The notes: generated by a model not told the origin, from the letters alone. 64,000 nt of DNA from Flavobacterium aquidurense (GCF_001404985.1 NZ_JRLF01000008.1:1-64000), one strand, 5' to 3'; positions 1-9,906 are shown, counted from the stretch's first letter. Numbers and translations: made by a program.

Positions 1-67
1 TTTTCATTTCGTTTTTCTTCTCTTTATCTGCCAACCTATCAATGAACTTTCCGTGTTTTGCGGGGTG
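1..67 (-). promoter_or_regulatory. Probable rRNA operon leader (5' part only)
   Basis: Read on the minus strand, this stretch follows two consensus promoters and contains AAAGTTCATTGATAGGTTGG and then a GA-rich run towards the window edge. From memory this resembles the AGTTCATTGA-containing leader upstream of flavobacterial 16S rRNA genes. No rRNA sequence itself is inside the window, so the assignment rests on the leader and promoter arrangement. A 16S gene would lie beyond position 1, transcribed leftwards. Confidence 0.5.
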
Positions 68-98
68 CAAACTTAAAACTTTCTTTCAATTCCCACAA
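68..98 (-). promoter_or_regulatory. Bacteroidota sigma-type promoter, proximal (rRNA P2-like)
   Basis: On the minus strand TTG (98-96) is followed after 20 nt by TAAGTTTG (75-68), a perfect match to the TAnnTTTG -7 element of Flavobacterium and Bacteroides. The box is followed by CACCCCGC, similar to what follows the second promoter at 190-219. It lies just upstream of the putative rRNA leader. Confidence 0.7.
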
Positions 99-189
99 GC
101 TTTTTTTAATCTTTTTTTGAAAATAAATTCCCGTTTTGATCTCTTTAGCTTGCCGGTATTTCTGTGAACGTCTATCGCTGTTGCGGGTG

Positions 190-219
190 CAAAAGTAGAC
201 CCTTTATTTACATTTACAA
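190..219 (-). promoter_or_regulatory. Bacteroidota sigma-type promoter, distal (rRNA P1-like)
   Basis: On the minus strand TTG (219-217) is followed after 19 nt by TACTTTTG (197-190), again TAnnTTTG, then CACCCGC. Both the boxes and the discriminator resemble the proximal promoter at 68-98, giving a tandem arrangement about 120 bp apart, typical of strong stable-RNA promoters. Confidence 0.7.
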
Positions 220-571
220 GCTTTTTTATTGTATAATTTCAATGTTTTTTAAAACTTTTCCTTAACATACTGATAACACCAAACTTACAAAACACTCTTT
301 TTTTAACTTTATAGGGATTTTCCTAAACCGAATGTGTTTTTCGCAATCCAGCGCTTTCAAAAACTCCCGCTTTTAGGGATTTCACAGATTTATAATTCTT
401 TAATGGTTACTTTTCAATGTCAATTTTATGCCCTTTTACCTGTTATCTCCTATTTACACCATATGTCAGGATTTGGTTTGATTGGTTTGAATTGTTTTTC
501 GCTTTCGGTAACAATACAAAAGTTCTACCTTATACTTATACAGAGATACAATTCTTATAAGAACAACTTCC
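220..571. other. Intergenic stretch without a supported gene
   Basis: About 350 bp of AT-rich sequence between the putative rRNA promoters and the first Flavo-1-like repeat. An 80-codon open frame at 334-576 has no recognisable motif or convincing start context, and I do not call it a gene. I see no tRNA or terminator here. Confidence 0.5.
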
Positions 572-640
572 CCTAGCCCTGATAGTAGTGGAAATCCTTT
601 TATGCCGGTCCCGAGGCTTCGGGAGCAGGAAATAGCTCCT
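572..640 (+). ncRNA. Flavo-1-like RNA/repeat element, copy 1
   Basis: The segment begins CCTAGCCCTGATAG, continues GTGGAAATCCTTTT, has an internal hairpin CCCGAGGCTTCGGG (610-623), and closes with AGCAGGAAATAGCTCC. The same start and end blocks recur at 33422-33505 with a different central hairpin. Conserved outer blocks with variable inner stems are what I remember of the Flavo-1 motif of Bacteroidota. The family name is from memory and was not tested against a covariance model. Confidence 0.5.
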
Positions 641-746
641 AATGCTTAAATTTCAAATTTTTTCAAAACCCAAATTCCAAATTTAAATATTTCGACTTCG
701 ATCAGCCGGACAATAGTCACTCTTATATATAGGTACAAAAAACAAA

Positions 747-772
747 CCCGACAGCTTTTTAAAACTGTCGGG
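747..772. repeat. CCCGACAG/CTGTCGGG palindrome (terminator-like repeat)
   Basis: CCCGACAG (747-754) pairs with CTGTCGGG (765-772) around an AT-only centre. The longer palindrome after dnaN at 32570-32602 has the same core, so this is a dispersed flavobacterial hairpin, possibly acting as a terminator. Confidence 0.5.
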
Positions 773-821
773 GTGTATTGTTGAAATCTTACCTTATATA
801 CAGGAGAGAAATTATACTAAA

Positions 822-846
822 AAACGGCTACTTTATGTAGCCGTTT
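822..846 (-). terminator. Intrinsic terminator of the subtilase gene
   Basis: AAACGGCTAC (822-831) and GTAGCCGTTT (837-846) form a perfect 10-bp stem with a 5-nt loop. On the minus strand it is followed by a T run. It lies 20 bp past the stop codon of the gene it would terminate. Confidence 0.85.
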
Positions 847-866
847 AAATTATTTAATAAAAGTTC

Positions 867-3800
867 TTATTTGATAATTAGTTTTTGAACTGTTGTGTTA
901 CCATCTTGTTCTACTTTTATTATATATACTCCAGTTGAAAGAGCTGAAACATTTAACTCATTCTTTTCTATTTGAACAGAAAGAAGTTTTTTTCCTGACA
1001 TGTCAGATATCCAAATGTTTTTTGTGCTATTTGATGCTGTTTCTATATGTACTTTTCCGTCTACAACAGGATTTGGATATAATACAAAACCTTTTATTGT
1101 ATTTGTAGGTAATCCCAAAGTACAATCAGTACTAGATACATTTATGGTACGAGTAACTGTTGATTCATTTTGCAATGCATCTTTTACCGTATAAGTCAAA
1201 ATGTACTGACCTGTTGTATTTACATCAACACTACCAGAAACCACAACTCCTGTAGTTATATCTGTATTTAAGTTATCAGTTGCTGTATAACCCGGTTCTG
1301 TATAAACACAACCTTTGTCTATAGAAACAACTGCGTTTCCTAACAGTGTTATTGTAGGTTTAGCAACTTCTATTGTCACTGTCCAATATTCGATAGTCCC
1401 ATTTTGAGCTGTTACATTATAAACTACAGGTGCAGTATAATTTAATGTTGTTACTCCGCTATTTTGAATATAGGTACCAATACGCAACGTTGCAAAATCT
1501 GAAATTTGAACATTAGGAACCAACGCACTCAGGTTAGCATTGTTATTAACCAAAACTTTTACCGTTTTTAATGTAGGATCAACAACACTTGTTCCTACCT
1601 GATTGGCTACTGAATAATTAATAATACTTGCCAAGCTATTCTTAGCATTAATAGTAACGGTATAATTGGTTTGAGAAAGTTTATTTTCTGAAATTACTGT
1701 CACCAAAAAGCTATTAGTGTAATTTGAAGCAATTACTTTTGAATTCAATTGTTTTACTCCATCAATATAAAGTTCCGCTCCCGGAGAAACGCTAAAATCT
1801 GCTACTAAGTTTGTTACGTCATAACCAAATGGTACTGTTTTAGTAGCATTATTACCTACAATATCAGTATTGATTTCTTGTGGTAATCCAGGGTTTGAAA
1901 CGGTTTTAAAATCATAAGAAAGTAATTTGCTTTCATTGCTTAGGCCTGTGATTACTTTTACTGTATATGTCTCTGTAATTCCAGTATTGAAACCAACACC
2001 TTCAACTGTTACAGTAACAGGATTTGTGTAGTCGTTTGCTGTTACTCCACTAACTTGGGTAGTCCCGCTTATTTTTGCAATACTCTTCATTCCTAATGAA
2101 TAATTAGCAATTGCTGAAGTTATGTCAGCACCATCATTTAATAAAACTGAAAATGTTTTAGTTGGCGCATCATAAGAAGATGAAAGCTGGTTTACAAAAT
2201 CTAATTTTTGTAATAAAACCGGTACATTCCAGAATTTCCCTTCTCCAACTCCGTTAGTATCCGCATTTGTTACTACAGCTGTGTTATCACTTATTGTGCC
2301 ATCAAACACAAATTGTTTATCTCCTTCTGAAAAAGAGTAATATGCTAATAACCCAGGTTCGTTTCCAATATATTTTGTCATTGCATTAGCTGCAATTGTT
2401 GCCTGACTACGAACTCCTGCCCAAATACGAACTTCATCAATATTTCCGTTTAAACCACGAGCTAAACCTGCATTATTTCCTATGTAAGCTGCTGCTGTTG
2501 CATTAGAAGAAGCTGCACCTGCTGTACCCGTACTTGTATAAGGAACTGAAACTCCATCTATATAAACAGTATATACGTTAGCAGCACTTACGGTGTAAGC
2601 AATATGGTGCCATGTATTTTGTTTTATAGAGTTTAATCCTGTATTTATTACATATGATCCGGCCGCAGTTGTAATAGAAACTACTAAACTATTCTCTTTG
2701 TATATTGACAAACTACTATTATTATGTATAAATGCCAATGCAGTACTTTTATCTAAAAGCCTACCAAAAACTGATGGTGCTTTTTGATTCACCCAAGCTT
2801 CAAATGTATAATTATTAGTAAGGTTTAAAGCTGGAGTAACATCTGTTTTAATGAAATCATTTACTCCATCAAAAGTTCCGGTAACATTTGTAGCATAATT
2901 TGCTGCATGCGAAAGTGTTACTGATTTTGCATCATTTGTAGGATCTGTATCTCCTACTAATTGTGTATAAACATCAATTGTGTAATCTCCAGGAGCTCCT
3001 AAATTAGCTTTTGTAGTAAATGTAAAATTAGCAGTTGCAGCCGGAGCAATTGTAGCTGTAAAATTCTGAACTACTTCTGTCCCTCCATTAATTTTGTAGG
3101 CAACTGGAAAATTCGAAATCGCTGAATTTGAAAAATTACGAATCAAAGCTGTAACTGATACTGGCGCATTACCTGGTTTAATAGGCGCAACAATTCTTTC
3201 TACGCTTGCATCTGCAGCAGTAAATGGCAATACATTAATAGTATACTCTTCTACTTCGAAATCACTTCTTGAACTGGTTAATCCGTCAAAAGTTGGTCCA
3301 AGATTAACGTTATAATATTCTGATGGTGAACGGAACATGTGTAATACACGCATTAATTTTTCTCCAGAAGTTGTACCTGCAGGAATCGTTAGACCTCCTA
3401 CTAATGTAGCATTATTTCTGAAGTAATGTGTACTTGTTGTTGACGGAATAGCTGGCGATGCAGAAGTTGGAGTTGTATTTACCCAAAAATTTCCTGCATA
3501 AAATTCATCTGTTAAATTACCATCTCCATTTAAATCGATTACAATCATTGTAAATACTCCAACTGCTGAAGCTGACTGATCTCTTGTAATTGGAGTTTCT
3601 GGTTTAGTAATTGTAATTTCCGGTTGATAAGTAAAACCAGCATAAACCGGGATTTTTACATTTTTAAAATCAGAATATGCTGTAGTTCCTGAATTGTTTA
3701 CAACATCATTCCATTTTAATTTTGAAATTGCATATCCATTTGTATTGGTATGAACCGGTAACTCATTTTTATTGTATACAATTTTTTCACGTGTATCATT

Positions 3801-6800
3801 AGTCGCATTATCATCTGCTATATCAACTCCACTTTTAATTGTGTAAGTCGCGTCAACAATTGACAAATCAGCTTTGGTAGTAAAAGTAAAACTTGCAGTT
3901 GCATAAGCTGCGATTGTAGGGACAACATCGGTAACTTTTGCTCCGCCATTTACCTGATAAAAAACAGGATAGTTTGTTAAAACATTTGGTCCTAAATTAC
4001 TAACTCTTATCGTAATATCGTGTGCATTGCTTTTTTTACCTAAAACTTCCGGTGTTACTATAGAAGCAATTGCTGCATCATTTACTACTGGTTTTGCAAC
4101 ACAAGTTATATCTGCAATCCATCCTCTGGCATTTTCTATTTGATCTGAAGTGAACCTAAAAGTTAATTCTCCTCCAACTGCTGTAGAAGTTAATGATGGT
4201 GGTAAAGTACTTGCTGTATAAGTACCTAATAATGTAGACGCAGTCGTAGGTCCGTTATAAATATATAAGAAATCATAATCCGGTTCCAGATCAAAGTCAG
4301 TAAAATTAACGTTGATACTGCTTCCTGCAGTTGCTGGTTTAAAAGTTATGGTTTGAGTAAGCTGATCTGCATAATTAGCATAACGAGTTCCTGCATCTGT
4401 AAATACAGCTGAACAAGTAGTTACAGTGGCAGTTGATCCCATTAAAATATCAGATCCTGCATTGGTAACTATTTTTTCAAGTGTATTATTATCTACAACA
4501 GCATCTCCAGTGTAATTTACACTTCCAATTACTGTATATACGCCCGGAGCTGAAAAATCTGCTTTTTGAACGAAGTCATAAGATACTTCACTTAGCGGGT
4601 TTACAGGACCTGGAATAGTTTCAACAACTTCTGTCCCACCATTAATTTTATAAGAAACCGGTATATTGCTTACTGCAACCGGAGAATGATTGTACACTTT
4701 TATTTTTACCGTTTCAGCAGCTGTAAGACCTGTGTTAGGAATAAGCGAAGATAATGCAAGATCTGTTGCTGTAGCTTCAAAAAGTGAAACGTTATCAATA
4801 AATACTGAATTATAAACATTCTCACTACTCACTACAACTACATCATTATCAATAACTGATTGAAAAGCGATACTAAATGTAGTTCCTGCATAAGCTGATA
4901 AGTCATATACCAGTTCAGTATTACCTGATAATGCTGTTCCTCCATATACACCTACATTTTCGTAACTGTTGATAGGAGTACCATTTACTACAACTCTAAA
5001 AAAGTTTTTATTTGCTGGTCCAACATTACTCCAAATTAAATTAAATTTAAGACGAAGTGCTTTCCCGGCAAGACTTGAGGCGTCTATATCACAGAAAGAT
5101 ACTTTTTGAATAAAATTTGGATTATTAGTAAAAGCATTCGCAGTTGTACTTGCTACCCAAGGAGCTGATGGTGCTTCGCCAGATCCAGACATTTTTGCTC
5201 CATCTAAGAAAGTAGGATCAATATATTCATATTTTATTGTTCCTGTTACACCTTCAGTAAATACATAATTACTTGCTTTTCTATTGTTGAAATTTTCTAA
5301 AAATGGTAAACTCAATGCGTTAAGAACGGGTTGAGAAACTGGTTCTACATTTACAGCTCTAACTCTTTCAGAAACTATTCCGGTTGCAATGTCAACCGTT
5401 CTTACTGAAAACCAGTTATCCTCTCCTGCTGTAAGATTTGTAAATGTATAAGTAGGATCTGTAACTGTTGCTACAACATCAAACTTATATCCATTCATCT
5501 TTAATACTTCATATTTCGCACCTGCGATTGGATCCCAATTCATTTGATAAGAAGATGTACCACATACTGATGGTGCAATCACCAAATTCTTAGGTTCTGT
5601 AATGATATTAAAAACTGCTGTAGAAGCATCTACTTTTGTACCTGCGCTAACTCTTATTTTGGCATTAGCAACGATTCCGGCAGGTACTTTCCAAGCAAAA
5701 TTTCTAGCTGCAGATGGAATATCTTTTGCTATAATCTGATAAGTAACTCCTCCGTCAACTGAATATTCTAATGTAAAGTTTTTAGCTTCACCTTCATAAT
5801 CCCAACGGATATATTCTGTAGTTTCTGTATTAAATTTTTCACCTCCTACCGGATAAGTCAAAATCAATTCCGGAGCTACATAATCGTATACTACAGAAAA
5901 TTCCTGAGTAGCCAATGGCACTCTTGAACCTGTAACAACAATTTTATATGTTCCCGGTGCAGGATTGTCTAAAGTTACTTGTTCGATATTATTCATATTA
6001 TCTACTCCACGAACAGCATTTGCATTTGGTGCAGTTGGATTTAAAACCCATGGTAAAGTGGTTACACCATCTTTTATAATTTTAATATCTAAATCGTTGA
6101 TCTGAACCGCAGTTGCTCCCGGTGTACCTTGCAAATCTGAATAAGCAAGCATCACTTTTAAAGCTACTAATCCTGCAGGAACCACAATATCTTTCTCATA
6201 AGTTGCTCCGTTAGCAACAGCTGCAGTATAAAACAATTTATTATCCAGAGCTTTAACCGCTCTTAAACCGTTTAAGTTACCAAATCCATATTTATAATCA
6301 GGACCAGGATTTCCGGCATCTTTTGCAGTATTTGTCACTAAAGCTTTCATTAATGAAGCCAGTGGTTTTGTACCATAAATGTTTTTGTATCTTTCATAAA
6401 GTAAAGCTATGGTTCCTGTTGTTCCAGGTGTTGCCATAGATGTTCCGCTCATTACCTGATACGAGTTACTATAATCTAATGAATACACATCTGTACCAAC
6501 AGCAGCAATTTGAGGCACTAAACGTCCGTCAATTGTTGGTCCAAAACTACTATAACTACTGATTAAGTCATCAGGATTATTTGCAGCTACGTGCAAAGCA
6601 TTTTTTGAGTTTTTTGTTGATGTATTAAAACCTCCAGGATACGCAGTTTGTGCATTTCCATTAGAATATATCGTTAAAAGATAAGGAAACAAAGTAGTAA
6701 TATTATCATCTCCACGATCTCCAACATTGTATCTGCCTGTATTATATCCTGAAGTTAAGTTTACACCATAAGAATTTGATGTTAACTCAATACCATCCTG

Positions 6801-7757
6801 AACAGCTGCTAATTCTCTTTCAGCATAAACAGGAAGACCATTTGACTGCGTATTAAAATTCCAACCATACATTTGAACTTCTGGTGCCATACCTCTGGCT
6901 TTTGGATCTAGTAAACCAGCTCCTCCAATAGTTCCTGAAACGTGATCTCCATGTGAAGAATTTGATTCATACTCTCTATTAATAACTCTGCCAGTATGAT
7001 CTTTATGTTGTTCAAGATTACCATCCCAAATACCAACTTTTACACCTTTTCCAGTTAATCCGTAACCTAAGCCCGGGATTACAGATCCTAAAACATTTGC
7101 TTTATGTGAACTTACTCCTGGCTTATTATCGCTTTCAACCGGCGCAGCAACTAATTCTATGTTTTGTACCCAATTAAATTTGGCAATTTCTTGTAATTTT
7201 TCTTTGGTAGCTTCTATATAAACTTCATTAAAAGAAGCTTCATTTTTACTGCCTTTAATAAACAAAGAAGCTAAATCTTGTTCAATAATTTTAGTATCAA
7301 CGCCTTTAAAATAACTGATAACAACTTTTATCCCGTTAGTACCTCCTGTAGCATAATCCGGGATTGCATTGTCAACAATCATAGGATCTAATTTATACTT
7401 TGGATCAACTGTAATTGTCGTTCTGATATTATCAGAAACACTGCTTTTGCTATAAAATTCAGGAGCAATTGCAGCATAATAAGCATTCCCTGATAAATAA
7501 CTCAGTAAGGTTACTCCCTGAGATTTCAATTTTTCCTGCTCTTCTACAGACGGGATTTTTGTAAACTGCAGCAAAGTATACTCGGTTTTAGTATTTTGTT
7601 TGCTTGTAGCTTTTTTGTCCTTAAACTGTTTACTAAAATTTGCGGTCGTTTCAATTTTATTTCCATTTAAGGAAATTGTAAAATCGGTAGGTCCCTTTTG
7701 CGACCACAACGAGATGGTCAATAGCAACATAAATAGACTAAGTAATTTTATTCTCAT
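867..7757 (-). CDS. Secreted multidomain S8 serine protease (subtilase) with T9SS sorting signal
   Basis: A 2296-aa extracellular or cell-surface protease. The ATG at 7757 is preferred over the upstream TTG at 7781 because it starts a clean signal peptide (MRIKLLSLFMLLLTISLWSQ). The subtilisin triad is visible: Asp in VGIWDG (~245), His in HGDHVSGT (~269), Ser in SGTSMATPG (~440); the oxyanion Asn is in YSNGNA. After the catalytic domain come Ig/FN3-like segments, a CUB-like region, repeated cell-adhesion-type modules (IPVSYKINGG, FPVAYKINGG), a GEVED-like module (LNGDGNLTDEF), a LamG/concanavalin-like domain (FDGVNDFIK, YTFEAWV), cadherin-like repeats and a DUF5011-like domain. The last ~75 residues (YPNPVVDGKVHIE to KLIIK) are a type A sorting domain, which directs export by the type IX system and is then removed. 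It stands alone, with its own terminator. Substrate unknown. Confidence 0.95.
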   Translation of the reverse strand: MRIKLLSLFMLLLTISLWSQKGPTDFTISLNGNKIETTANFSKQFKDKKATSKQNTKTEYTLLQFTKIPSVEEQEKLKSQGVTLLSYLSGNAYYAAIAPEFYSKSSVSDNIRTTITVDPKYKLDPMIVDNAIPDYATGGTNGIKVVISYFKGVDTKIIEQDLASLFIKGSKNEASFNEVYIEATKEKLQEIAKFNWVQNIELVAAPVESDNKPGVSSHKANVLGSVIPGLGYGLTGKGVKVGIWDGNLEQHKDHTGRVINREYESNSSHGDHVSGTIGGAGLLDPKARGMAPEVQMYGWNFNTQSNGLPVYAERELAAVQDGIELTSNSYGVNLTSGYNTGRYNVGDRGDDNITTLFPYLLTIYSNGNAQTAYPGGFNTSTKNSKNALHVAANNPDDLISSYSSFGPTIDGRLVPQIAAVGTDVYSLDYSNSYQVMSGTSMATPGTTGTIALLYERYKNIYGTKPLASLMKALVTNTAKDAGNPGPDYKYGFGNLNGLRAVKALDNKLFYTAAVANGATYEKDIVVPAGLVALKVMLAYSDLQGTPGATAVQINDLDIKIIKDGVTTLPWVLNPTAPNANAVRGVDNMNNIEQVTLDNPAPGTYKIVVTGSRVPLATQEFSVVYDYVAPELILTYPVGGEKFNTETTEYIRWDYEGEAKNFTLEYSVDGGVTYQIIAKDIPSAARNFAWKVPAGIVANAKIRVSAGTKVDASTAVFNIITEPKNLVIAPSVCGTSSYQMNWDPIAGAKYEVLKMNGYKFDVVATVTDPTYTFTNLTAGEDNWFSVRTVDIATGIVSERVRAVNVEPVSQPVLNALSLPFLENFNNRKASNYVFTEGVTGTIKYEYIDPTFLDGAKMSGSGEAPSAPWVASTTANAFTNNPNFIQKVSFCDIDASSLAGKALRLKFNLIWSNVGPANKNFFRVVVNGTPINSYENVGVYGGTALSGNTELVYDLSAYAGTTFSIAFQSVIDNDVVVVSSENVYNSVFIDNVSLFEATATDLALSSLIPNTGLTAAETVKIKVYNHSPVAVSNIPVSYKINGGTEVVETIPGPVNPLSEVSYDFVQKADFSAPGVYTVIGSVNYTGDAVVDNNTLEKIVTNAGSDILMGSTATVTTCSAVFTDAGTRYANYADQLTQTITFKPATAGSSINVNFTDFDLEPDYDFLYIYNGPTTASTLLGTYTASTLPPSLTSTAVGGELTFRFTSDQIENARGWIADITCVAKPVVNDAAIASIVTPEVLGKKSNAHDITIRVSNLGPNVLTNYPVFYQVNGGAKVTDVVPTIAAYATASFTFTTKADLSIVDATYTIKSGVDIADDNATNDTREKIVYNKNELPVHTNTNGYAISKLKWNDVVNNSGTTAYSDFKNVKIPVYAGFTYQPEITITKPETPITRDQSASAVGVFTMIVIDLNGDGNLTDEFYAGNFWVNTTPTSASPAIPSTTSTHYFRNNATLVGGLTIPAGTTSGEKLMRVLHMFRSPSEYYNVNLGPTFDGLTSSRSDFEVEEYTINVLPFTAADASVERIVAPIKPGNAPVSVTALIRNFSNSAISNFPVAYKINGGTEVVQNFTATIAPAATANFTFTTKANLGAPGDYTIDVYTQLVGDTDPTNDAKSVTLSHAANYATNVTGTFDGVNDFIKTDVTPALNLTNNYTFEAWVNQKAPSVFGRLLDKSTALAFIHNNSSLSIYKENSLVVSITTAAGSYVINTGLNSIKQNTWHHIAYTVSAANVYTVYIDGVSVPYTSTGTAGAASSNATAAAYIGNNAGLARGLNGNIDEVRIWAGVRSQATIAANAMTKYIGNEPGLLAYYSFSEGDKQFVFDGTISDNTAVVTNADTNGVGEGKFWNVPVLLQKLDFVNQLSSSYDAPTKTFSVLLNDGADITSAIANYSLGMKSIAKISGTTQVSGVTANDYTNPVTVTVEGVGFNTGITETYTVKVITGLSNESKLLSYDFKTVSNPGLPQEINTDIVGNNATKTVPFGYDVTNLVADFSVSPGAELYIDGVKQLNSKVIASNYTNSFLVTVISENKLSQTNYTVTINAKNSLASIINYSVANQVGTSVVDPTLKTVKVLVNNNANLSALVPNVQISDFATLRIGTYIQNSGVTTLNYTAPVVYNVTAQNGTIEYWTVTIEVAKPTITLLGNAVVSIDKGCVYTEPGYTATDNLNTDITTGVVVSGSVDVNTTGQYILTYTVKDALQNESTVTRTINVSSTDCTLGLPTNTIKGFVLYPNPVVDGKVHIETASNSTKNIWISDMSGKKLLSVQIEKNELNVSALSTGVYIIKVEQDGNTTVQKLIIK

Positions 7758-8001
7758 AATGTAATATATTTTGGTTAACAAATGGTTGCGAAGAGTAAAC
7801 CTACAAATTAAACTTTCAATAACAAATAATATTTACATGAAATTTGTTAAAAAAAGAACACAATTACATCTTTACAAACAAATATCTAACAAAAACACAG
7901 CATTAGTCGACTATTCCGGTAGAAATAAAATTTTTATTTAAGTAAGTAAATTCTTTTATTTTGAAAATTTGATGTAATCCAAAATTTATTTTTCACAAAA
8001 A
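7758..8001. other. Intergenic region upstream of the subtilase
   Basis: AT-rich, no open frame. It should carry the promoter of the subtilase; on the minus strand TTTG motifs occur around 7810-7830, but none shows a perfect TAnnTTTG box at good spacing, so I do not place a promoter. Confidence 0.4.
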
Positions 8002-8030
8002 AAGACTTACAAAAATTTTCTGTAAGTCTT
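8002..8030 (-). terminator. Intrinsic terminator of the DUF4294 gene
   Basis: AAGACTTACA (8002-8011) and TGTAAGTCTT (8021-8030) form a perfect 10-bp stem, followed on the minus strand by a run of seven T. It lies about 25 bp after the DUF4294 stop codon. Confidence 0.85.
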
Positions 8031-8053
8031 CAAATGTAAATTTAATGTAAATA

Positions 8054-8737
8054 TTATTTAGGCTCTTTTACCTGTTTTGCTTTTGTTTGCCAATGATTCA
8101 TCAAATCGTCATAATTTACAGGATTGGCTGGTTTCTGATTCACTAATCTGCCAGACTCAAATGCTCTGAGAAGAATAGTTTCTATTAGATAATCCTCATT
8201 TGATTCATATGGTTTATATTCTGTTTTTAAACTAATATCAAATAAGTTGGCTGTCGTGTTTGAAACAAAAGCTTTAAAGCCACTTTTCAAGGTTCTAATC
8301 AATTCATAAGTAGTAATTCCGGTTTGTCTGTGAACCAGTTTTACGAGAATTTGTCCCTGTTTGCGGGAAAGTTTTTTAAGTCTTTCTTCGAATTCATTAT
8401 TAAGATAATCTTCTACGATCTTGAAATACTTTTTCTTTTCACGATTGGTTTTTAAACGCGCCATTCCGCTATTTAAAGCTGTCAAGCGATCTGCAGCTAA
8501 CTTTGCATACGGGTATACTTTGTAGACCCTGTTTTGAAGAATTAAAAATTGCTTTTGTGCCTCAGGATCAAGCTTTTCTTTCGAAATAATAATTTCAGGC
8601 AATTCGATTGTATCGTTCAGGATAGAATCCTGTTCGGTCAATATATACCCCATTTGTTGGTTTTCTTTGGGTGTAACCTGAGCTTGACTTTTAAAAGAAA
8701 TCAATATTAAGAATAAAATGCAGTAGGTAAATTTCAT
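8054..8737 (-). CDS. DUF4294 family exported protein
   Basis: A 227-aa protein of unknown function. The ATG at 8737 gives a signal peptide (MKFTYCILFLILISFKSQAQ); the longer frame begins with TTG at 8806 and would hide this signal, so I reject it. The body matches DUF4294 as I know it: an N-terminal LPEIIISKEKLDPEAQKQF segment, a helical core with NRVYKVYPYAKLAADRL, and the conserved LVKLVHRQTGITTYELI block. The family is nearly restricted to Bacteroidota and probably acts in the periplasm or at the envelope. It is divergent from the M42 peptidase gene, with about 80 bp of shared upstream DNA; no catalytic motif is evident. Confidence 0.85.
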   Translation of the reverse strand: MKFTYCILFLILISFKSQAQVTPKENQQMGYILTEQDSILNDTIELPEIIISKEKLDPEAQKQFLILQNRVYKVYPYAKLAADRLTALNSGMARLKTNREKKKYFKIVEDYLNNEFEERLKKLSRKQGQILVKLVHRQTGITTYELIRTLKSGFKAFVSNTTANLFDISLKTEYKPYESNEDYLIETILLRAFESGRLVNQKPANPVNYDDLMNHWQTKAKQVKEPK

Positions 8738-8817
8738 TGAATCATAATTTAAGTGTAAAATTATATATTTATATACAACTCTAATACCAAATTTATAAAT
8801 TAGCAAAAAAATATTTT

Positions 8818-9906
8818 ATGAGCACAGAATCTATCTTAAAAGATACCTCAATTGCTTTCCTGGAAAGCTACCTAAATAACGCCTCTCCAACCGGGTACGA
8901 AAGTGAAGGACAAAAATTATGGATGAATTATTTAAAACCTTATGTAGATACTTTTATAACAGATACTTATGGAACGGCTGTTGGAGTTATTAATCCAGAC
9001 GCCCCTTTTAAAGTAGTTATTGAAGGTCATGCAGATGAAATTTCATGGTATGTAAATTATATCACTGAAGATGGTCTATTATATGTAATACGAAATGGTG
9101 GTTCTGATCACCAAATTGCGCCTTCAAAAAGAGTTCATATTCATACTAAAAAAGGAATTGTAAAAGGTGTTTTTGGATGGCCGGCAATTCATACACGTTT
9201 GCGTGATAAGGAAGAATCTCCAAAAATCAGCAATATTTTTATTGATTTAGGCTGCGAAACTAAGGAACAGGTTGAGGCAATGGGTGTTCACGTAGGCTGT
9301 GTAATTACTTATCCGGATGAGTTCATGATTTTGAATGAAAATAAGTTCGTTTGCCGTGCAATTGATAACAGAATGGGTGGTTTTATGATTGCTGAAGTTG
9401 CACGTTTACTTCATGAAAACAAAAAAACACTTCCGTTTGGTTTATATATAGTAAACTCGGTTCAAGAAGAAATTGGCCTTCGTGGTGCTGAAATGATCGC
9501 TCAAACTATTAAGCCAAATGTTGCTATTGTTACTGATGTTTGTCACGATACAACTACACCTATGATTGATAAAAAGGTAGAAGGTGATCTTAAAATGGGT
9601 AAAGGACCAGTTATTGCGTACGCTCCGGCGGTACAAAATAAACTTCGTGATTTAATTGTTGATACGGCTGAGGCAAACAAAATTCCTTTTCAGCGTCATG
9701 CTACTTCTCGCGCAACAGGTACAGATACTGATGCTTTTGCTTATAGTAATGGCGGAGTAGCATCTGCATTGATTTCATTGCCTTTGCGTTATATGCACAC
9801 GACTGTAGAAATGGTTCACAGAGATGATGTCGAAAATGTAATTCACCTTATTTATGAGTCATTACTGAAAATTGAAAACAATGAAACTTTTTCTTATTTT
9901 AAATAA
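8818..9906 (+). CDS. M42 family metallopeptidase (glutamyl/leucyl aminopeptidase type)
   Basis: A 362-aa cytoplasmic dizinc aminopeptidase of the M42 (FrvX/TET-like) family; no signal peptide. Metal and catalytic residues can be read: His in EGHADEIS (~residue 73), Asp in CRAIDNRMGG, the Glu pair in VQEEIGLRGA, Asp in VTDVCHDT and the C-terminal His in YMHTTVEMVHRDDV. Members form large tetrahedral assemblies and trim N-terminal residues from peptides released by proteasome-like proteases. Older annotations call this family endoglucanase M; that name should not be trusted. The ATG follows an A-rich leader. The gene is followed by a hairpin before the two-component operon. Confidence 0.93.
   Translation: MSTESILKDTSIAFLESYLNNASPTGYESEGQKLWMNYLKPYVDTFITDTYGTAVGVINPDAPFKVVIEGHADEISWYVNYITEDGLLYVIRNGGSDHQIAPSKRVHIHTKKGIVKGVFGWPAIHTRLRDKEESPKISNIFIDLGCETKEQVEAMGVHVGCVITYPDEFMILNENKFVCRAIDNRMGGFMIAEVARLLHENKKTLPFGLYIVNSVQEEIGLRGAEMIAQTIKPNVAIVTDVCHDTTTPMIDKKVEGDLKMGKGPVIAYAPAVQNKLRDLIVDTAEANKIPFQRHATSRATGTDTDAFAYSNGGVASALISLPLRYMHTTVEMVHRDDVENVIHLIYESLLKIENNETFSYFK

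Noticed and set aside
334..576. 80-codon open frame at the left end
   Set aside because: No start context, no recognised motif, and it runs into the Flavo-1-like repeat; composition looks like non-coding DNA.
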